Assembly: GCF_019279795.1 (NCBI RefSeq)
Contig: NC_056744.1
Location: forward strand, 1,503,271,117-1,503,335,116
DNA length: 64,000 nt
Direction: 5' to 3'
Source: Protopterus annectens
Lineage: Eukaryota; Chordata; Ceratodontiformes; Protopteridae
The notes below the pieces were generated by a model. That model searched no databases. It was not told the DNA's origin and saw only the letters and a list, made by a program, of their open reading frames with translations. Both the position numbers and the translations under genes were made by a program. This document shows, piece after piece, positions 1 through 9,942 of this stretch (the stretch's first letter is position 1; every line of letters begins with the position of its first letter).

Positions 1-660
1 AATGATTATATAATGCTGCTGTCAAGGCCCCCAGTACCAAAGTCTTGACTTCATCTATTGCTTTTCGGAAGGAGTTGAATTCTAGAAGTATTCTAGAAGC
101 TGCTACTTGGTCTATAAGCTTGATTCCTTCTCTAGGCCCAGATCAAGCTTTGCTAGGACCATTCTCCAGGGGCTTCTGGGCTCTTCTTCTTTCACCTCCC
201 AAATGCAGTTAGCTGAAATAATCTACCCATGTAGCTAACCTACTGAAGTAGTGATCAATATGATGAACATAGTACAGTTGTGTAAGTTGAACTTAACCAT
301 AACAGTAGATATTAGAATGGTCAATGCTCCAGTAGCCCCTCCCTCCACCCCCCTTGTTTATTTATGCCAAGGTGCGGAAATTAGTTTTTGTTGTTTCTAG
401 CAATGTCCTTTCAGGGCTCAGCCTCCATCTCTCTCTCTCGGCTGCAGGAAAGCTGTGAAGTACTTCGTACCCAAAGATTTCTTTTAGAGAGCTCACCTCG
501 AGCTGCCTGACAGTTGGGGTGCATGGAAGGTGCTATGAAGCTTTGGAAGCTGGCCAGCTGTTATGTCCTTGACAGGATATAACCCCATATGGCTAAGGCT
601 ACTGCAGCAGTGACCATTTGAAATTTACTATTATGTTAAGTTCAACTTACACAACTGTAC
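1..660 (+). mobile_element. DIRS-B retrotransposon, 3' end (copy B0)
   Basis: The window opens inside the tyrosine recombinase of a DIRS element. The tail is followed by an ICR-like stretch (about 225-330) and a right inverted repeat (about 540-660) ending in a CTGTAC motif, as the better preserved copy B1 does at 35021. The ICR and right end share the stretch around TACAGTTGTG in opposite orientations, the diagnostic DIRS arrangement. The left part lies outside the window. Confidence 0.7.
20..235 (+). pseudogene. DIRS-B tyrosine recombinase, C-terminal remnant
   Basis: Translation gives a segment with LEAATWS that aligns with the LEAATWS region just before the catalytic tyrosine in the B1 recombinase (about 33740). 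The HxxR box and the nucleophilic tyrosine context (HYxF in B1) are not recognisable here, so the product would be inactive. In DIRS elements this enzyme joins a circular DNA copy to the genome by strand exchange without target duplication. The 5' part of the gene is outside the window. Confidence 0.55.
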
Positions 661-719
661 TGTCTTCCTTTTGGGTGTATCTGCCCTGCCGTTGAAATTA
701 TCAAAGTTGCCATTATAAA

Positions 720-1690
720 ACTTTTACAGAATCCTGATCTGGTGGCTACCATTCCCTAGTGGCCTGATTAGAATTCATCTGCCCAAGAACTGCTCCAGGT
801 GGACTTCAAATCCAGTATGGGACTCTGTGGTAGTGGCTGATGCACTAAGGAAGGCAACAGAAACAGAGCTTAAGGCTGTACAGCCCTCTCCCAAAAAGGA
901 GAGACTTTCCTTAGACAGGTTTGGGAGGAGGAAATTATCATCTTCCACTTTTAGTTTGAGTGTGCTGCAGTGGTGGTGCTGTGGTAGCATTGTCGCCTCA
1001 CAGTAAGGCGTCCTGTTCGATTCTCAGCGAAAGCGTCTTCTGCGTGGAGACATGCGTGAATGGGCGTACCTTCGTTGAAGGTTGTGCGTCAGGGCTGGCA
1101 ACTCTGTATGTAAAAATCTACTGCCAATCATTAGCGGACCGGAGTTCCGCTGTGACGACCCCTAACCGGGAAAAGCCAAAAGATACAACAACAACTTTTA
1201 ATTTGAGTGCATTAAGTTGCATTATTTACATAGAGAAATTACACATGCACTTATCTGAAGAAATGCTCAATACTCTGGGAGACTTGCCAGATTTAGAGGT
1301 TAAGTGTAAACTACACTGCCAGCTGGCAGTTTTCTGCTCCTTTTAATCAATCCATCTATCTCCTTCACAGCAGAATGGGTAGTACTGTCAGGACAGTGGG
1401 TGCTGGTCTTACTGTGCACTGTTTTGCCTGGCTATGTCTGACTGAACTTATTGAGAACTCCTTGTCGTACTTCATCAATATCCCATTCAGTAGTGCCTTG
1501 CTCTTTGGAGGTTCAGTAAAAGCCAAACTACAGGGACAGGAAATTGAGGAAATACTCTTTCCAAAGATGGATCAAAGTTTCAGGCACCTCAGTATCCATT
1601 TGCCAGGATGGATGTCAGTAGCCCCCAGTTTTGGTTTAATCATTTACAGTGTGACAGTTTCTAATAAGTACAACAGACGACATGGCAGTT
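720..1690 (+). pseudogene. DIRS-like gag remnant of a third lineage, split by a SINE
   Basis: Around 825-955 one frame reads VVVADALRKATE, then RLSLDRFGRRKLSSSTFSL, matching the DIRS-A gag core (VVAAATKREL, then a DRxGKRMFSSAAF pattern). After a 231-bp SINE the same gag continues: about 1435-1560 encodes a segment with NIPFSSALLFGGSVKAKL, matching the DIRS-A gag C-terminus (TNAxFxGSxLFGxxVKDTL). Stops and indels break it. Divergence from both A and B copies suggests a separate lineage. The function of DIRS gag is presumed particle assembly and nucleic-acid packaging. Confidence 0.5.
963..1193 (+). mobile_element. tRNA-derived SINE, complete insertion with target duplication
   Basis: The head has a pol III-like layout: A-box-like GTGGTAGCATTG and B-box-like GTTCGATTCTC. 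The tail holds TCCGCTGTGACGACCCCTAA and AAGCCAAAAG, ending in a short ACA repeat. It is flanked by a 16-bp duplication at 947-962 and 1194-1209 (one mismatch, ACTTTTA[G/A]TTTGAGTG). A second copy of the same family lies at 39377-39658 and a short tail-only insertion at 41652-41712. It splits a gag relic, so it is younger than that relic. Confidence 0.8.
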
Positions 1691-1879
1691 ACCAGATAGG
1701 AGTTCATCCTCAAGTCTTGCTGAGCACCTTCACGTGGTTGATCTTCTTTTTTTACAAAGTCTCATCTAGACAGCAAAGATATGTATATTGTATTTTATAT
1801 AGCATATATCATGAAAAAAGAGAAGTTAAAAAAATAAAAAGACAACTGGGTGCACATGTCCCAGGATAAAAGAAAGTGC

Positions 1880-2263
1880 CCACTTCTGGTCATTGTCCAT
1901 GTTGGTGTGAATGACCTGAGACTTACCTCCCTGGACTACATGAAAAGAGACATAGAGGAGCTCTTGGATCTTGTAGCCTAGGCAGGTATGACCTTAGCTC
2001 TGAGTAGCATCCTACCGTCACCCAGAATGATAGCACTGGACAAGCAGCAAGCGATTGACTTCAACAATTGGCTAAGTTTTTGGTGTCATTCAAAGGGGAT
2101 CCAGTATCTGTCTGCCTGGGATGACATGATTGACAGACCTCGACGCTTTGCCAGAGATGGCCTGCACCTGTCACCCCAGGGATTCTGGATACTGGCCAAG
2201 GCTCTTGCCACCCCTATAGTGCCTTTTTTAGGCAATGTCCTGAAGACGAAATTATCACCATAA
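1880..2263 (+). pseudogene. CR1-like LINE ORF1, SGNH/GDSL-type esterase domain
   Basis: The frame reads IVHVGVNDLRL followed about 80 residues later by RDGLHLSPQG. These match the block III HVGxND and the catalytic DxxH block of SGNH hydrolases found in ORF1p of CR1-like LINEs. The block I GDS serine motif upstream is not visible, so the domain is 5' truncated, and an in-frame TAG lies near 1979. In CR1 elements ORF1p binds RNA; the esterase role in retrotransposition is not settled. It ends about 30 bp before ORF2. Confidence 0.7.
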
Positions 2264-2292
2264 CAGCTACAAGCAAACAAAATCTGAGGGTT

Positions 2293-5054
2293 ATGCTACT
2301 CAACTCTAGAAGTCTAAATCTCAAAATGCACTTGCTCGAAGCACTCCTTAAAATGGAGAACATCGACATCTGTGCAGTGACCGAAACCTGGTTCAAGGCT
2401 CCGGAGACCACCCCACCACTACCAGGTTGTAATTCATACCACACCTTTCGGCCCCTAAAACTGGACCGAAGCACTAAAGGCAGTGGTGTCTCCATATTCA
2501 TCAAGGATATGCACACCTCCAGACTAGTAGCCCAACATAACGCATCAGAGATACTGCAATCCAGGTTGTAGCCTGCTATAGATCCCCCACCATGTCCCAA
2601 GACTCCCACTCCACATTCCTAAGCACACTGGAAAATATTAGGGTACAACCCAATACCCTTATACTGGGAGACTTTAACTACCCCTCCATTAACTGGGAAA
2701 ATTACTCATGTACCAACACACTTCCTCAACGTTTTCTGGTATTCATTAATTCTAATGCCCTGGATCAACTCATTCTTATCCCCACCAGGGGTAGAAACAT
2801 CCTTGACCTGGTCATTACTAACATGAGCGACCGTTGCTCTACACCAGTAATCAACTCCTTCCTGGTCAGATCTGACCACAAGCTAATCACCATGGATATC
2901 CACATCCCACCCTCACCCTCCCCAAAGGAAATCACTGTAAAAAACTTCTCCAAAGCCAGTTTTGGGCTTCTAAAAACAGACACGAAAAAAAGCACGACAC
3001 TCATGCAAATGGAAAATAGGTGCATGACTGCTGAATCATACACCAATGCCCTGTATGAGCACATACACAAGTGCATGGAACGGGCCATACCAAAACGAAC
3101 CAAGACGCTGTCCCCCCAAAAAAGGAAGCCAATCTGGTGGTCCCCCACCATAAACAAACTCTACAACAGAAGAAAAACCTGTTGCAGAAAAGGGTGAATT
3201 CCCAAGACTGGAAAAACTCCCTTGCTAGCCTCAGGAAAAAACTGAGATCTCTCATCAAATCCTCTAAAGCTAGCTACGAAAACAAAATTGCTGCAGATTC
3301 TAAGGACAACCACAAGGCATTCTATAGTTAAGTCAAGAATCTACATGGCAATAAGCAGATGTGCTCTGAGTTTACAGTACAATGGCAATACATTTACAGA
3401 ACCAACTGATATTGCCACCTTATTGGCTGACAGGTTCATTGCGAACTTTACCCCGTTTCACCCCCTAAAGGGCCTATCAAAATACCTGAGGAATGCCAAG
3501 TCCCTATTATCACAGCTACACAGGTAAAAAACGCACTGTCCAAAGCCAAGAATACAGCTTCCATGGGACCTGATAATATCCCTGGCTGTGTTCTACATGA
3601 ATTACAAAGTGAACTGGCACCACACCTGAGTATCCTGTTCAATCACAGCCTCGTTTTGTTCCTACCAAATGGTGCACTGCTACGGTCATCCCACTCCACA
3701 AAGGGGGAGCGACTACAGACCCTGGGAACTATCGCCCCATTAGTCTGATGAGCCTGATATGTAAGGATATGGAGCACATCATCATGGACTTTATAAATAA
3801 GGACATAGGGAATCTCCAGACTGTGGACCCCACGCAGTTTGGGTTTGTGAAAAGCAAATCATGCCTGCTTAATCTGATAGACTTCTTCGAGTCTGTCACC
3901 AGAGCTGTGGATGAGGGCAAGGTAATTCGCACAGCCTACCTAGATCTTGCCAAGGCTTTCAACACCATCCGTCACTCAGGAATCATAAATAGACTTACTA
4001 AATTAGGCATAAACCCCTATGTCATAAGATGGGTTGCCAAATGGCTCACTGATAGAACCCACACTGTGAAAGTAGTGGACTCCAAATCTGACTACTGACC
4101 AGTTACAAGTGGTATCCCACAGGGATTGGCCCTAGGTCCTCTCCTGTTTGGCATCTACTTCTCTGAAGTTCACGCTAACACAAAGGGACTCTGACCGACC
4201 AAGTTCACAGATGATTGCAAACTGGGAGCCATTATTGATTCTCCAGCTGATGTAGACATTCTACAAAAAGGCCTCACTAACACCAATGACTGGTGCCAGA
4301 ACCATGGCCTTAAGCTCAACCCCAAAAGTGCATTGTCATTCCCTTTGGGAAAAAATTGGTGCCCATGAGCTACCACATAGGTGGTAGTCCACTAAACACC
4401 GAAGGTGTGATAAGAGACCTGGGGACACAGGTTGACAGCATCTTCTTCTTTGATAACCACATTGCCACTGTAGTCAGAAAGTCCTTCTATGTGACATATC
4501 TCATTACAAAAGGTTTCTCATCCAGGAAGAAAGTGGTCATAATCCCTCTCTCCTCGTCCCTCATTAGAGCTATTATAGAATACAATGCCACATTTGGTAT
4601 GTACCTCACTAGACACCTACAACAACTGGAAAGGCCACAAGAATACCTCACTAAGAGGATCTTAGGCCTTAGATACATGCCCATTACGGACAGACTCAAA
4701 AAACTCCAGCTGTACTCTGTTTCTTATTGCCTATTTAGAGGCAATCTCTGCTTGACCTACAAAGCCATGTCTGACCCAGAGTTGCTAGATATGCTACACC
4801 TAAAGAAGTCCCAATCCCTCCGTGCCACACACTCCAGGGACCTAAACCTCATTACCACAATAAACAGAACATGCTGGAGGGACAGGTTCCTAATCCAGAG
4901 ACTTCCCATACTCTGGAACAAACTTCCCATTCCCGTCAAGCAGAGCACTTCACTGGCCCTCTTTAAGAGAAATTTTGACGAGTGGCTGGGCAATAGGAAG
5001 TTCACCCCAGGGATCACTTCAGTGGCCTTGCTTGACAGGGGCACTGCGAACTAA
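2293..5054 (+). pseudogene. CR1-like LINE ORF2: APE endonuclease and reverse transcriptase
   Basis: The N-terminal part shows an apurinic-endonuclease fold (AVTETWF at about 2375, LGDFNYP near 2660, SDHKLI near 2870). The RT follows: FGFVKSKSCLLNLIDFFE near 3840, AYLDLAKAFNTI near 3935, and the catalytic box as FTDDCKLG near 4205, where most relatives have FADD. The C-terminal conserved block (WRDRF, LWNKLP, LALFKR) runs to the stop at 5054. At least five frame changes and several stops occur. The protein would nick target DNA and prime reverse transcription there. Confidence 0.85.
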
Positions 5055-5084
5055 CTTTGGGCGGCATGATGCCAGGGAATCTTC

Positions 5085-5150
5085 TTGGGCTAGGCTTATA
5101 TAGGCTTTAGAGCCGTTAGCCTAGTACACACCTATGAACCTATATGCACT
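5085..5150 (+). repeat. CR1-like LINE 3' tail shared with SINEs
   Basis: GGGCTAGGCTTATATAGGCT and then TAGCCTAGTACACACCTATG form the LINE end. The same block occurs at the end of the LINE at 34752-34815 and, on the minus strand, in the SINE at 5530-5668. This is the stretch a LINE reverse transcriptase would recognise. Confidence 0.7.
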
Positions 5151-5529
5151 GACTGGGAAAAAGGCCAGTGCAAAATCCTGAGGAGATGTAAGTATTTCTG
5201 CCACAGGGTTAGGCCAGGCTTGGTGGAGGATGACCCCCACCCCTCACCCTCCGTGACAGAAAGTAGTAGCCCCAAAAACTGATGAGCCAGAAAAGAAGAA
5301 TAGGAATGACAAAGTGGAATATTGAAAAAAAGGAAAAATTGTGTGTTAATACATAACAAGCCCAGAATTTCCAGGCAAAGATATGCAAATAGATTGAGTT
5401 GAAATTAGTAGAAAGAAAATACTTGTTAAAAGCTGCTAAAAATGCATTCAGTAATTCAACAGAGCCATGAAAAACATTACATAGATAAAGAAACGTGTAG
5501 CTGCCCAGAAAAAGAAACAGAATTTCACA
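5151..5529. other. No recognisable gene
   Basis: AT-leaning sequence without a coding frame or recognisable repeat. Short open stretches carry no conserved motif. It separates the LINE 3' end from a minus-strand SINE. Confidence 0.5.
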
Positions 5530-5668
5530 GATTGATAGGTAAATAATAGGCTAGCTGCCCTTATGGGCCATTATAAACCTAACCACCTTTTAAAGGTGAG
5601 AATCAAACCCACTACTTGTGTCTATCAGGTAAACACCTTAACCATTGTACCAACCCCCAAGTGCAGAT
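5530..5668 (-). mobile_element. tRNA-derived SINE with CR1-like LINE tail
   Basis: Read on the minus strand, a tRNA-like head (TTGGTACAATGGTTAAGG as A box and GGTTTGATTCTC as B box, about 5590-5668) is followed by GGTTAGGTTTATAATGGCCC and TAGCCTATTATTTACCTAT. The second part aligns with the 3' tail of the CR1-like LINE in this window. This is the classic design of a SINE mobilised by a partner LINE. I see no clear cloverleaf, so it is not called as a tRNA gene. Confidence 0.65.
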
Positions 5669-5936
5669 ATATCAAGAACAAAACCCAGAAAGTGTTCAAT
5701 GATATAAAAAGGAAACACTGACTTGGGGAAAGTAAGTGAGATCTGGTATGGTACAATATTTATGCATAAACGAAAAACAAATTAATCAGCACAAAGAAAA
5801 GCATCTCCAAAAGATATTGGTAGAGAAATACAGGCAAAGGCATCTGGATATGGAATATTTTACAGTAAAAAAATTAGAAAGGGGGAATGTCGAAAAGAGG
5901 ATTAGTAAGGTAAAAATTAGACAATAAAAAATGAAG

Positions 5937-6115
5937 ATCTGATGTCAGTTTTCATTCTCTCCTCAACTATTGGGTTTGGATCCAATCCTCAGATCTGACT
6001 CTGCCGTTACTATAACTCATGGTAACCTAAAAGCTCTCAAGCTCCTCCTTAACCAGAATGCACCAATCCCTAACATACCTCAGATCTCTTTTGCCGCTTT
6101 CATGAAATAGACCTG
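5937..6115 (+). repeat. A1 left inverted terminal repeat
   Basis: Complement of 12390-12592. It contains the near-palindrome TTGGATCCAA (about 5976), the A1 version of the subfamily decamer also seen in the A1 gag. Confidence 0.75.
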
Positions 6116-6121
6116 CCCCGG

Positions 6122-6412
6122 GATTCAATAAAGCCTACACTAAGTGTACATTTAGTATATACTAAGTGTACACGATATGTATTCATTAAAATTCTTATCT
6201 CATTTTTTTGTGTTTTCTAGTCACTCAGAAAGATTACGCTAAGTGCATATGTAGTCTACACTTTGTGGTAACCTTTATGAATCCCTGTCAGTATTTAAAG
6301 CAGCAAAAATATCAGTAGGAAAACTAAAATTAGGAGGAAGAAGGTGTGTGTCATGTCTGTGTTGTCTGTTCCTCAGAACAGTGTACATTTTGTGTAGGCT
6401 TTATTGAATCTA
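6122..6412. mobile_element. MITE-like element with terminal inverted repeats
   Basis: GATTCAATAAAGCCTACAC at the left is mirrored by GTGTAGGCTTTATTGAATC at the right, about 30 bp in all with few mismatches. The 290-bp body has no coding capacity. It lies in the leader of A1, immediately after the inverted repeat. The superfamily is not identifiable because the flanking duplication is unclear. Confidence 0.65.
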
Positions 6413-6689
6413 GCCTATGGTCATCGATAGCTCACGATTTTTCAGTCAAGTGATTTTTTTTCTTAGTCCCTATCTTTTTTTTATACTCTTTTTATTTACA
6501 TAATATATTCTAGTTTACCATTGTGGGTGTAATATATATTTCTCCCTTCTGCATCCTTCTAACTGATTTTTACACATCTGTGTGTTTCTCAGAAGCATAG
6601 TTGGTACTTATCTTTCCTTACCCGTCTGTTCAAAAAAAAAAAAAAAAAAACGTTTTTCATTTTTTTTTTGATATTTTTTACCCTTTCTG

Positions 6690-8450
6690 TACTCCATCTT
6701 CAAGGGATCATCATCGTAAGAAAGAAATATCTCTGAAGACTTCTGATTCGAAGCAGACTATGCAGAAATCTTTGTCGGATCCAACTACTTTGTATCTGAC
6801 AATTCTTCCTCAGACCCGATATTCACCTATTGTTGACCCAGTGCCATCCAGATTGCCATCTTCTTTTTTGGAGAAATTGCACCCAAAATCTCCCTCGTTG
6901 GTTCCTCTTGTTCTTCCAGGAGTCTGACCCAAGCTGATGTGGATAGGATGATGAGATGATTCCTCTCCACACAAATTCAGATAGGTGTTCTTCCAGCTCC
7001 GATGCCTTTGAGTCAGGAAACCTTGGCTCGCAATATCCCTCCACTGTCAGGTCCTTCCATGATCTGACATTTGGTTTTGGAGTCCCTGGATCCGAGTCTG
7101 CTGAAGTCGTTTGTGTGGGGTCTGAGAATTCTGTTATCCTTGCCGCCAAGGTCTTCTCTGAACTATCTGTCTCGAATGAGTTCAGATCCGGATGACTCTC
7201 AGAGCTGTAGCATCCCTGCCAGATCCAAGGTGGTGGTGTTGATTCCGCCTCGGGTGGAATGCCTTTGGGGCAGAGGGAGTTGATGGTGCAGAAGCATGTC
7301 TTCTCGGCTCTGTCAACTTCTTTCTCCCAGGGCGTTCTGCTTTTGAGGTGGTGGAGATAGTTTTCTCTGCTTCAGTAGGTCGGACAGTTTCTCCCTCTTT
7401 GAAACTTCCCTTGGGATGTCATGTGTCTTTGTGCCTTGAACCTCACCATTCAACTCCACAGGGACAGCCAGTCCAAACACTTCAGGCTACCCAGCAGGGT
7501 GTCACCATTTTTTCTGATACTTCTCCAGAGCATCTCACTGAAGAAGTACCTCAGAAGTGAAAGTGCAAAAGGAGGCACTTATCTATCATGGAGGATACTG
7601 ATTTTGATGAAGGGGAAGGATCCCCATGATCTCCACATTATGATGTCTCATTTAGAGACATTTTAGAAATACTGAAGAAAGAGGTGGTTGGTCCCGCCGA
7701 TTGCTTCTTTCGAGGAATCAGTATTCCTGGAGACATTTGGATCTGGCCCGTCTACCAACTGTGTAACTCCACTTGCTGATGAGCTCATTGATTTGCTTTG
7801 GAAGCAGATGTGGAAGGAACCTTACTCAGTTGAACCTATCCTTAAGAGACTAGATAGGATTCTGACATGACCTGCTGGAAGAGAAATTTGGAGTAAGGGA
7901 GTACCTGTGGATGCTATGGTCATGGCAGTGGCCAGTAAGAGGGAACTTGCAGAACAAAGTTCCACTGTCTTTCACTCTAACAGGGAGACTAGGGCTCTGG
8001 ACAGGTTTGGGAGGTGTGTTTATGCTTCAGCAGCCTTCACTCTTAGGTCGCTGAATCTGGCACATTTTAACAGGTTGCAAAGAGATTTGATTAAGGAGCT
8101 GTCAAACCTCTGTTTCAGGGACCACTACTGCTGAGACTCAGAATTCTGTGCCCTCTCATTTGGCAACCCTACAAACCATTTCTAACTCATCCATGAGGCT
8201 ATCTCTCACACAACTGAGGGTACTTCAGGGGCAGCTGGTTCAGGTATCTGTATTAGGAGACATGCCTGGATGCGCTTGTGTGACTTTGCTGAGCCCTTCA
8301 AGTCCTCTCTTGTCAGTTGCCCCCTTGAATGGAACTTCTTTATTCGGTCCTGAGGTGAAGGATACACTCTCCAGGTGTGAAAAAGATGGAAAGACTGTTG
8401 TGGGACTACATTTTTCAACCCCACAAAGGACCTTTTCTAGGAACCAGTGA
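6690..8450 (+). pseudogene. DIRS-A gag remnant (A1)
   Basis: Broken frames contain the gag signatures of the family: a Ser/Pro-rich linker, an EDTDFDEGEG acidic patch followed by SFRDILEILKK near 7590-7675, and a core with AxATKREL-like and DRFGRxVYASAAFTLRSLN pattern near 8000-8050. The C-terminal block (NGTSLFGPEVKDTL) is at about 8320-8380. The N-terminal Cys/His cluster present in other copies is missing. Many stops and indels. Confidence 0.7.
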
Positions 8451-8659
8451 GGAGGATGAATAATGTCGTTCAAGAAATCCCAGAGTCCTTTCCAAGATTC
8501 ACGTGGAAACAGTTCCTCTAGAGGCAGAGGAGGGAACTCAGTTTGGAGATTCCACCCATTGCAGAAGAGGTGGCACAGAAAACCAAGGGTTCTTGAGATT
8601 CTTTCTCTGACAAGACCCTACCAGTGCTTCTGAAAAGAGATTGGCTTGTACGCCTCTTG

Positions 8660-9235
8660 AGGCAGTCAAGTGTCATCTACCCCTGCACCAAAGAGCCTGG
8701 CTAGATATCAACAAAAGAGACCTGGGTGCAGAAGATCATTTCCAGGAGGTTATATAATTCCCTTTTCTCTTCCACCTTCATCCTCAAGAAAATTTCCCGA
8801 TGTTCCACGCAGTCAGAGGAAAGCAGCACTAGAAATACAAAATCTGTTAGAAAAAGAGAGTCATCTAAGAAGTCCCTCCAGACCAGATAGAATCCAGAAC
8901 TTACTCAAGATTCTTTTTAGTGCCAATGAAAACAGAGGACTGGAGACCAGTATTTGGATCTCACAAATCAGTTCAACACACACAGTTTCAGATGGTTATG
9001 GTTTAGTCCTTTTTGGGCAAGGACGACTGGACATGCTCGATAGACCTTCAAGACGTGTACTATCACATAAAAATGAACAAACAGTCTAGAAGGTACTTAA
9101 ACTTCGGTTGGGAGCCAGTCATTACCATTTCAGGGCCCTGCTCTTTGGTCTCGCCACAACCCCCAGCGTGTTCCCCAAATGTATGGCAATGGAAGCAGCT
9201 CACTCAAGCCTAAGGGATTCCTGGTGTTCCCATAT
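8660..9235 (+). pseudogene. DIRS-A reverse transcriptase, N-terminal part (A1)
   Basis: Frames carry the RT entry region (FPDVPRSQRKAALEI near 8785) and the motif with the first catalytic aspartate, CSIDLQDVYYHIKMNK near 9030-9085. Frameshifts separate the blocks. The frame stops at FPY, three residues before the YLDD box, where the Penelope insertion begins. Confidence 0.7.
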
Positions 9236-9287
9236 GTAAAAACAATAAATAACAAAGAATAACCATGAAACTGGAACCATACCAACA

Positions 9288-9345
9288 TATTTTAATTTAG
9301 CGCCTTCGTCTTGACAATGTAAAATACTTCATCAGAATAAAACCT
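9288..9345 (-). ncRNA. Hammerhead ribozyme-like motif (Penelope terminal repeat)
   Basis: On the minus strand: CTGATGA (9329-9335), a stem II beginning AGTATTTT and closing at AAGAC, then GAAGGCGCTA. GAAG replaces the GAAA core and stem II is imperfect, so cleavage activity is doubtful. Confidence 0.55.
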
Positions 9346-9710
9346 AATTTGAACAGCACCTTATGTACCATTCAAAAACACCTGATTGGACAACTACAAG
9401 CTTTCATTCCACATTTAAAGATGTAGTACAGTAAAACCCTGCATGAGATTATACAAAAAGTTAAAAATACATAACATATAAACAAGTATAAAAAATTTTG
9501 CTTTTCTGTATGGTTTTGTACAAAATACCATGCTAAAAATTAAGGAATGTGTTCAAATAGAAAAAAAATTTCTAAAATATATGCTGTATGTTACCTCATA
9601 AGAAACTGCAATGGTTTAATATTCAGAACTGGCTTTTAGTTTTAACACACTCTGAATGGAACATGACCATGGTGTTTTTGAATGGTGTATAAGGTGGCTG
9701 TTCAAATTAT

Positions 9711-9765
9711 GTTTTATTCTGATGAAGTCTTTTGCATTGTCAAGACGAAAGCGCTAAATTAAAAT
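9711..9765 (+). ncRNA. Hammerhead ribozyme, type I, Penelope terminal repeat
   Basis: All conserved core elements are visible: CTGATGA at 9719-9725, stem II GTCTT pairing with AAGAC, GAAA at 9747-9750, a tiny GCGC stem III, then TA with predicted cleavage after 9756. Stem I pairs TTTTATT (9712-9718) with AATTAAAA (9757-9764), one mismatch. Very short stem III hammerheads are known from Penelope-like elements, where they are thought to act as dimers or process transcripts. Confidence 0.7.
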
Positions 9766-9942
9766 ACGTCGGTGTGGTTCAAGTTTCGTGGTTATTCTTT
9801 CTTATTTACTGGTTGGTGTGTTTCGTTTGTATTCATATCTAAAAATAAAAGAACCAAACATCAGCAGTTAGGCTGCTGGTGTTCAGCTCTTTTATTTTGG
9901 ATTAGTATTTACATCATTATCAAGTTTCCTGCTTATTTGTGG

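Larger units (their letters stand above)
1860..5150 (+). mobile_element. CR1-like non-LTR retrotransposon (LINE), near full length
   Basis: The element carries an ORF1 esterase remnant, an ORF2 apurinic endonuclease plus reverse transcriptase, and a 3' tail ending in an ACCTATGAACCTAT-type terminal repeat. The same 3' portion recurs at 34152-34818, giving an independent consensus for the end. The combination of an SGNH esterase in ORF1 and an APE-RT ORF2 is known from CR1/L2-group LINEs. All ORFs have several frameshifts, so the copy is dead. Confidence 0.8.
9236..9942. mobile_element. Penelope-like element fragment: inverted pair of terminal repeats
   Basis: Two copies of one terminal sequence lie head to head: the stretch from the hammerhead core to TTCATGGTTATTC on the minus strand (about 9250-9345) and its mirror on the plus strand (about 9711-9800). 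Both have hammerhead-like cores. The insertion is bounded by an imperfect 12-bp duplication (9224-9235 and 9943-9954, GTGTTCCCATAT against ATGTTTCCATAT), within the RT codons for FPY. No reverse transcriptase ORF is present. Confidence 0.7.

Noticed and set aside
5590-5668. Possible tRNA gene on the minus strand
   Set aside because: A- and B-box-like motifs are present but no convincing cloverleaf, and the sequence continues into a LINE-derived tail, so it is a SINE head.
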